Origin: Oceanospirillum sp964342385
GTDB lineage: Bacteria > Pseudomonadota > Gammaproteobacteria > Pseudomonadales > Halomonadaceae
DNA length: 18,010 bases
Reading direction: 5' to 3'
NCBI GenBank assembly: GCA_964342385.1
Contig: CAYFGP010000135.1
Location: forward strand, 1 to 18,010
Notes under the pieces: generated by a model
The model's database searches: none
Seen by the model: the letters and a program-made list of their open reading frames with translations, nothing else
Told to the model about the DNA's origin: nothing
Translations under genes and position numbers: made by a program
Shown: positions 14,486 to 18,010 of the stretch, in pieces
How the letters are laid out: every line of letters starts with the position of its first letter
Position numbering within the stretch: the stretch's first letter is position 1

Positions 14486-15745
14486 TTAGTTGCAACAGCC
14501 CGCCTCAGCTTTGGGCGCTAACTGCTGTTTGGCATAACGGATAATCATCAGAGCTAACAGCGCTGCACTGAGATACATCAACCATTCTGGTAACAGGTGC
14601 TGACTTGCGGCCAGCTGTGCCTGAATATCAATCTCCAATGCAGTCACTAACCAGTTGGTGATAAAGCCTGCAATAAAGGCGACGCCTAGCACCCCAGACA
14701 GATAGGCGATCACGGCGTTTCGACCCAGTTCCCGATTAACCACACCAATAGTCGCCATATTGGTCGCCGGTCCTGCCAGCAGGAATACCAGTACAGCACC
14801 AGGAGAGATTCCTGTCATAAGTAGACCTGCAGCAATGGGTGTTGAAGCCGTCGCGCAGATATACATAGGAATGCCGACCAGCGCCATCACGACCATGGCA
14901 ATAAAACCGCCGCCCCAACGGGTGAGAAAGTCTTCAGGTAGCCAGGTTAGAGTTGCCGCAGCCAGCACTAAGCCGACCAGTAACCAGCCTGCCATATCAT
15001 TGAAGATATCAACAAAGGCGTATTTCTGGCCGCTCACAAATTTTTCTACGAGACTGTTATTGCTGCTGGAAGTTTTCTGCTGACTTGAACAACAGCTATC
15101 GACTGGTTTGGACTCTGTTTTATTTTGGCTGGAGCAACTGCTTTCAGTTTTAACTTCAGACTGAGCTTGTACTTCGGTTTGAACTGCCACCGTATTTTTA
15201 CTGGCACAGCAGCTGGCTTTAGCACTTTGCTCTGGCTGAGTCTCTACCACGCTTTTGCTGCTGCAACCGTCTCCTGTCTTGTTTTCTGTTGATTCTCTTT
15301 TTAGTTCAGAGCCTGTTTCTTCAGCAGCTTTTTCAGTAATAGATCTTTCAGGCAGAGCAATAGTCATCAGTCCTGCGCTTACAGCGCTCATAACTGCCGC
15401 AATAGGGCGAACAATAGCCATAAAAGGCCCTAGCAAAGCATAAGAGACGGCAATGGAATCGACACCGGTTTCAGGCGTTGAAACCAGAAAGGATACGGTT
15501 GAGCTGCGTGATGCGCCGTTGCGTCTTAAGCTAATTGCGGCAGGGATCACGCTACAGGAACACAGTGGTAAAGGTGCGCCAAAAATGGCTGCCTTGATAT
15601 TGGATATTAGATTATCCTGACCCAGGTGTTTGGCCAATGCCTGGGTTGGGACAAAACTATGGATCAGTCCCGCAATCACCAGGCCACCCATTAGCCAAGG
15701 AGCGGCATCCAGAAAGATATCAAAAAAGTGTGCTAAAAAGTTCAT
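14486..15745 (-). CDS. SO_0444-family Cu/Zn efflux permease with Cys-rich loop
   Basis: A 419-residue integral membrane permease related to the YraQ/ArsP (DUF318) group; SO_0444 proteins are annotated as copper/zinc efflux transporters. The N-terminal half contains the family motif GAPLPLCSCSVIPAAISLRRNGAS (about 57-80) and FLVSTPETGVDSI. The C-terminal half repeats the theme with GIPMYICATASTPIAAGLL and LLAGPATNMATIG. The central loop (about 133-235) is hydrophilic and holds C161, CC at 179-180, C204 and CC at 218-219; the protein ends in GCCN. These Cys are likely metal ligands (inference). It lies 71 bases downstream of the MerR regulator on the same strand and is probably expressed with it. 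RBS is weak (CGAG). Confidence 0.93.
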   Translation of the reverse strand: MNFLAHFFDIFLDAAPWLMGGLVIAGLIHSFVPTQALAKHLGQDNLISNIKAAIFGAPLPLCSCSVIPAAISLRRNGASRSSTVSFLVSTPETGVDSIAVSYALLGPFMAIVRPIAAVMSAVSAGLMTIALPERSITEKAAEETGSELKRESTENKTGDGCSSKSVVETQPEQSAKASCCASKNTVAVQTEVQAQSEVKTESSCSSQNKTESKPVDSCCSSQQKTSSSNNSLVEKFVSGQKYAFVDIFNDMAGWLLVGLVLAAATLTWLPEDFLTRWGGGFIAMVVMALVGIPMYICATASTPIAAGLLMTGISPGAVLVFLLAGPATNMATIGVVNRELGRNAVIAYLSGVLGVAFIAGFITNWLVTALEIDIQAQLAASQHLLPEWLMYLSAALLALMIIRYAKQQLAPKAEAGCCN

Positions 15746-15816
15746 GATAATTACTCGGTGCTGGCAGTGTTTCTAGCAAAAAGTGATGCTGCAGTTTTAA
15801 ACAGTGGTTTTTAGTT

Positions 15817-16248
15817 TTAGTGATGTTCCGGGCGGTTTTCGCCTTCTGCCAGCGCAGTCAAAATAGTGCAATGGGTCGCGGACTTTTCTCCACCGCAACA
15901 GGCATCAGTGATTTGTTGTAGTGCATCGCGCATCCGCTGCAGTTCCAGCAGTTTGTTTTCGATCTCTTGCAGTTTGGCTTCGGCAAAGCTTTTTACCGAT
16001 TCACAGGTTTCCTGTTCCCGGTTCACTTCCAAAGCCAATAGATCTGCAATATCTTTCAGGGAAAAACCCACCGCTTTAGCTCGCAGAATAAAAGACACCT
16101 GCTTTAGGGTTTGCTGATCATATAAGCGGTAGCCAGACTCACTGCGGTGCGGTGTTTGCAGCAAACCCTGTTTCTCATAAAAGCGCAGTGTTTCAACGGA
16201 TACACCGGTTTTTTTCGCTAATTCGCCAATACGTAGATAAGCGGCCAT
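15817..16248 (-). CDS. MerR-family, ZntR-like metal-responsive regulator
   Basis: A 143-residue regulator. The N-terminal winged helix-turn-helix (LRIGELAKKTGVSVETLRFYEKQGLL) and the SGYRLY wing are typical of MerR. A long dimer helix follows, then the metal loop. Aligned from memory with E. coli ZntR, Cys82, Cys117-Cys118 and Cys127 match ZntR C79, C114-C115 and C124. The position of ZntR His119 is Lys here, while a His sits beside Cys127 (ATHC). Zinc (or a similar divalent metal such as cadmium or lead) is therefore likely but not certain. Start at 16248 is preferred over an in-frame codon at 16290 because GGAGAAGAG lies just upstream and ZntR proteins begin at this point. It precedes the efflux permease and sits behind a MerR-type promoter. 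Confidence 0.93.
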   Translation of the reverse strand: MAAYLRIGELAKKTGVSVETLRFYEKQGLLQTPHRSESGYRLYDQQTLKQVSFILRAKAVGFSLKDIADLLALEVNREQETCESVKSFAEAKLQEIENKLLELQRMRDALQQITDACCGGEKSATHCTILTALAEGENRPEHH

Positions 16249-16334
16249 CTCTCTTCTCCAAGACATGTTCGGCAATGATGCACGGCTCAATCAAAGCTTT
16301 GTTGCAAGGTGCTTTGGTGTTGTTGCTTAAGGCT

Positions 16335-16366
16335 ATGTTAAACCCTGAAGTTAAGTTTAGGGTCAA
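16335..16366 (-). promoter_or_regulatory. MerR-type promoter/operator of the merR-permease operon
   Basis: On the minus strand, TTGACC (-35, 16366-16361) and TAACAT (-10, 16340-16335) are separated by 20 bases, the overlong spacing that MerR activators correct by twisting DNA. A 22-bp dyad (16342-16363) of the form ACCCT-n-AA-n-TTAA-n-TT-n-AGGGT lies across the spacer, as in ZntR/CueR/PbrR operators. The start site would be near 16328, about 80 bases ahead of the regulator's ATG. Autoregulation together with the permease is the natural reading. Confidence 0.88.
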
Positions 16367-16534
16367 GGGTAAAATAAAGAGAAGTTATTCCGTTTTGCCA
16401 TAACAGCGATGTCATGGTGTAGAGGAGTGATCTGAAGATGTTTTATGTTAACCTAGGCTGAAATTAGGGCAGGCTGAGGGACAGTTAGGAACTTTAAGCC
16501 TGTCAGGGATGTAAGACAGAAACAGAGGTGATTG

Positions 16535-17101
16535 ATGAAGCTTCGTCTATTAGCAAGTGCACTGGCCGTTTCGGCCACTCTGGCCCATATGCCTGCTCAA
16601 GCTGCTGGTGCGTATAGCATGAGCCGCGATACTGCCCCACGTATTAATATCTATCAGGATTCCTACTCTTATGTAGGCATCGATATGATGAACTGGAACT
16701 TTAATAACTCTGATAACACGATTAAAGGTTCTGATCGTGGTACGCGTTTTACCTTTGGTCAGCGTTTTGATGAGTTTGTATCCGCTGAGGTTCAGTTTGG
16801 TATTGGCGGTAATGATAAGGCGGGTACTGGCGGCCCTATCAAGATGGAGCATACGCTGGGTGTTTTTATCAAAGGTATGTTGCCAATGAACCGCCTGCAA
16901 CTGAAGGGCTTGGTCGGTTATACCGCTTCTCAGTTTGATATCGCTGCCGCGGGTGAAAGCTATTCCAGCGTGTCTTTTGGTTTGGGCGCAGAATTAAACG
17001 TATGGCGTGATGTTTATGCCAACGTTGACTATATCAAATATGTTTCCACTTCAAACTTTGATATGGACTCGATCAATATCGGTGTGGGTTACCGTTTCTA
17101 A
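16535..17101 (+). CDS. Small outer-membrane beta-barrel protein
   Basis: A 188-residue exported protein. The first 24 or so residues (MKLRLLASALAVSATLAHMPAQA) are a Sec signal peptide with an AxA-type cleavage site. The mature part alternates polar and hydrophobic residues in strand-like blocks (GTRFTFGQRF, VSAEVQFGIGG, LGVFIKGML, VSFGLGAEL) and ends in NIGVGYRF, with the terminal Phe and preceding aromatic pattern used by the BAM machinery. An eight-stranded OmpA/OmpX-like barrel is likely from its length. The ATG at 16535 is used; GAGG stands 6 bases before it, while the in-frame TTG at 16532 is too close. Function (adhesion, porin, resistance) is not visible. It is divergent from the MerR operon, with about 170 bases between its start and the MerR promoter. 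Confidence 0.87.
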   Translation: MKLRLLASALAVSATLAHMPAQAAGAYSMSRDTAPRINIYQDSYSYVGIDMMNWNFNNSDNTIKGSDRGTRFTFGQRFDEFVSAEVQFGIGGNDKAGTGGPIKMEHTLGVFIKGMLPMNRLQLKGLVGYTASQFDIAAAGESYSSVSFGLGAELNVWRDVYANVDYIKYVSTSNFDMDSINIGVGYRF

Positions 17102-17109
17102 CTGTTAGC

Positions 17110-17154
17110 GCTCCAGTTGTGAGTGCTCCAGTTGTGAGTACTCTAGCTGTTAGC
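17110..17154 (+). repeat. 15-bp tandem repeats after the beta-barrel gene
   Basis: GCTCCAGTTGTGAGT occurs exactly twice in tandem (17110-17124 and 17125-17139), followed by a diverged third unit ACTCTAGCTGTTAGC (17140-17154). The array fills most of the 68-base gap between two convergent genes. No terminator stem is seen in it. Confidence 0.88.
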
Positions 17155-17169
17155 ACATTAGTTAGAAGC

Positions 17170-17958
17170 TTAATCCAGCGCAGCTACATCCAGACGGGAC
17201 ATCTCTGGGTGTAGCTGGTGCCAAGGCAGTGGCATATAGTGTGGCCATTGATCTGGCACGATAAAATAACGCTTGATGTGCTCTGCTTGATATTCACTCG
17301 ACCAGTCACAAGCCGCTCCATCTGACCAGGTACAAGTTTCTACTGCCTCGTTATCACTGATCAATCCTACCTGCTTTTGGTCACTCATCTGTTCTGATTT
17401 TTCCACAATATAGACAGGTCCACGCGTGAGCTCCTGCTGGATCATGTTTGTCATACTGCGTTTATCCTGCCATTTTGGTGTACTGGGTAACGCGAGCCAA
17501 TGGGGCTTTTTCAGGATGAGCCAGCCACTGCTATCGTTGGCATTTTCTAACCAGTGTGACCAGGTGCACCAATGGCCGCGAGCATGAGAGGCTTCAGTTT
17601 GACTTGGGGCAGGGAAATTAAGGCTTTGATTGTTTACCAAAGGGTAGAACAAGATACCACGGGTTAAACTGGCGCTGTTTAGGGGAATCGTATCATCCAG
17701 ATCATATTGCTGTCGTAGCTGAGTCAGCATGGCTTGAGATTCTGGACGTTGACTCAGCATCAACTGCTGATACCTCAACTTATGCCATTTATGATCCAGA
17801 CTATCGCGGCAACCCGGACCTAACCAGTGTGTCCAAAGTTCAGGTGAACCCCAGGCTTGCTCCAGGCCCAGATAGTATTTAATGGCCAGCTCCAGGTGCC
17901 AGATCTGATGATCTCTGTGATCATGCAGTAGCAGATCAAACTCGCCTACTGTTCTTTT
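17170..17958 (-). pseudogene. DUF1853 family gene, 5' part cut off by a group II intron-like insertion
   Basis: The readable frame encodes 262 residues that resemble the DUF1853 family from its conserved core onward: RTVGEFDLLL, HLELAIKYYLGLEQAW, WLGPGCRDSLDHKWHKLRYQQL and a Trp-rich C-terminal half (SHWLENANDSSGWLILKKPHWLALP). Family members usually carry several dozen more residues before the GEFD motif. Here the similarity begins exactly at Lys (17958-17956); the seven residues before it (MPMLGVH, ATG at 17979) and an in-frame TAG at 17985-17983 lie in sequence that looks like a group II intron read backwards. The gene is therefore probably inactivated, as an intron in the opposite orientation cannot be spliced from its mRNA. 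The molecular function of DUF1853 is unknown. Confidence 0.75.
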
Positions 17959-18010
17959 GTGTACGCCCAGCATGGGCATGAACTAATGAGGTGAAAGTCC
18001 TCTGTAGGAA
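17959..18010 (+). mobile_element. 5' end of a group II intron (partial, runs off the window)
   Basis: The sequence begins GTGTACGCCCAGCATGGGC, close to the conserved 5' terminus and first stem of group II introns (Ll.LtrB begins GTGCGCCCAGATAGGGTG, from memory). GCCC pairs with GGGC around AGCAT. It goes on with GAGGTGAAAGTCCTC, a GAGG/CCTC hairpin of the kind found early in domain I, then TGTAGG. The start coincides to the base with the point where DUF1853 coding ends on the other strand. Domains II-VI and any reverse transcriptase gene would lie beyond 18010. A full copy or a fragment cannot be told apart here. Confidence 0.7.

Noticed and set aside
17959..17979. Normal start of the DUF1853 protein at MPMLGVH
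   Set aside because: Those residues lie in the group II intron-like 5' end, and family similarity begins only after them.

Overview
This looks like a chromosomal segment from a Gram-negative gammaproteobacterium, probably an Oceanospirillales-like marine or host-associated lineage. The support is a close match of one protein to enterobacterial FadH, a ZntR-type MerR regulator, an SO_0444-type metal permease, an outer-membrane beta-barrel protein with a C-terminal Phe, and DUF188 and DUF1853 proteins. The genus cannot be fixed from the sequence alone. Genes are dense and no gap exceeds about 280 bases. I see no tRNA, rRNA, CRISPR array or complete insertion sequence.

Left part (1-7400): an AraC-type regulator is divergent from fadH (2,4-dienoyl-CoA reductase), which ends in a clear intrinsic terminator. 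On the minus strand follow the C-terminal remnant of an Rpn/PD-(D/E)XK 'transposase' nuclease and a membrane-anchored diguanylate cyclase. Then come a plus-strand YaiI/DUF188 gene and a PLP enzyme of the ACC deaminase/D-cysteine desulfhydrase family.

Middle part (7600-14400): a plus-strand run holds an unusually long YfeX-like DyP peroxidase whose stop overlaps the start of cobT, followed by cobS, cobC, a class II aldolase-like gene and an EamA/DMT exporter. CobT, CobS and CobC act in the last steps of cobalamin synthesis: activation of the lower ligand, joining to the corrin ring, and removal of the phosphate. CobU/CobP, the other enzyme of that pathway, is not in the window. No cobalamin riboswitch was recognised. 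The DyP protein carries long acidic, low-complexity extensions at both ends, and its tight coupling to cobT is the most unusual context here.

Right part (14480-18010): a zinc/copper-type metal-response unit on the minus strand, with a ZntR-like MerR regulator followed by an SO_0444-family permease with a Cys-rich loop. It is preceded by a textbook MerR promoter: a 20-bp spacer holding a 22-bp dyad. Then come a small outer-membrane beta-barrel gene and a DUF1853 gene whose 5' part is cut off exactly where sequence resembling the 5' end of a group II intron begins (about 17959). The intron runs off the window.

A repeated theme is the presence of short (14-20 bp) direct or tandem duplications at gene borders, often carrying a stop codon or Shine-Dalgarno sequence. 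Two further structures lie inside genes: a 15-bp perfect inverted repeat nested around a 7-bp hairpin early in cobC, and a four-unit 18-bp tandem repeat that accounts for part of an acidic insertion in the class II aldolase.
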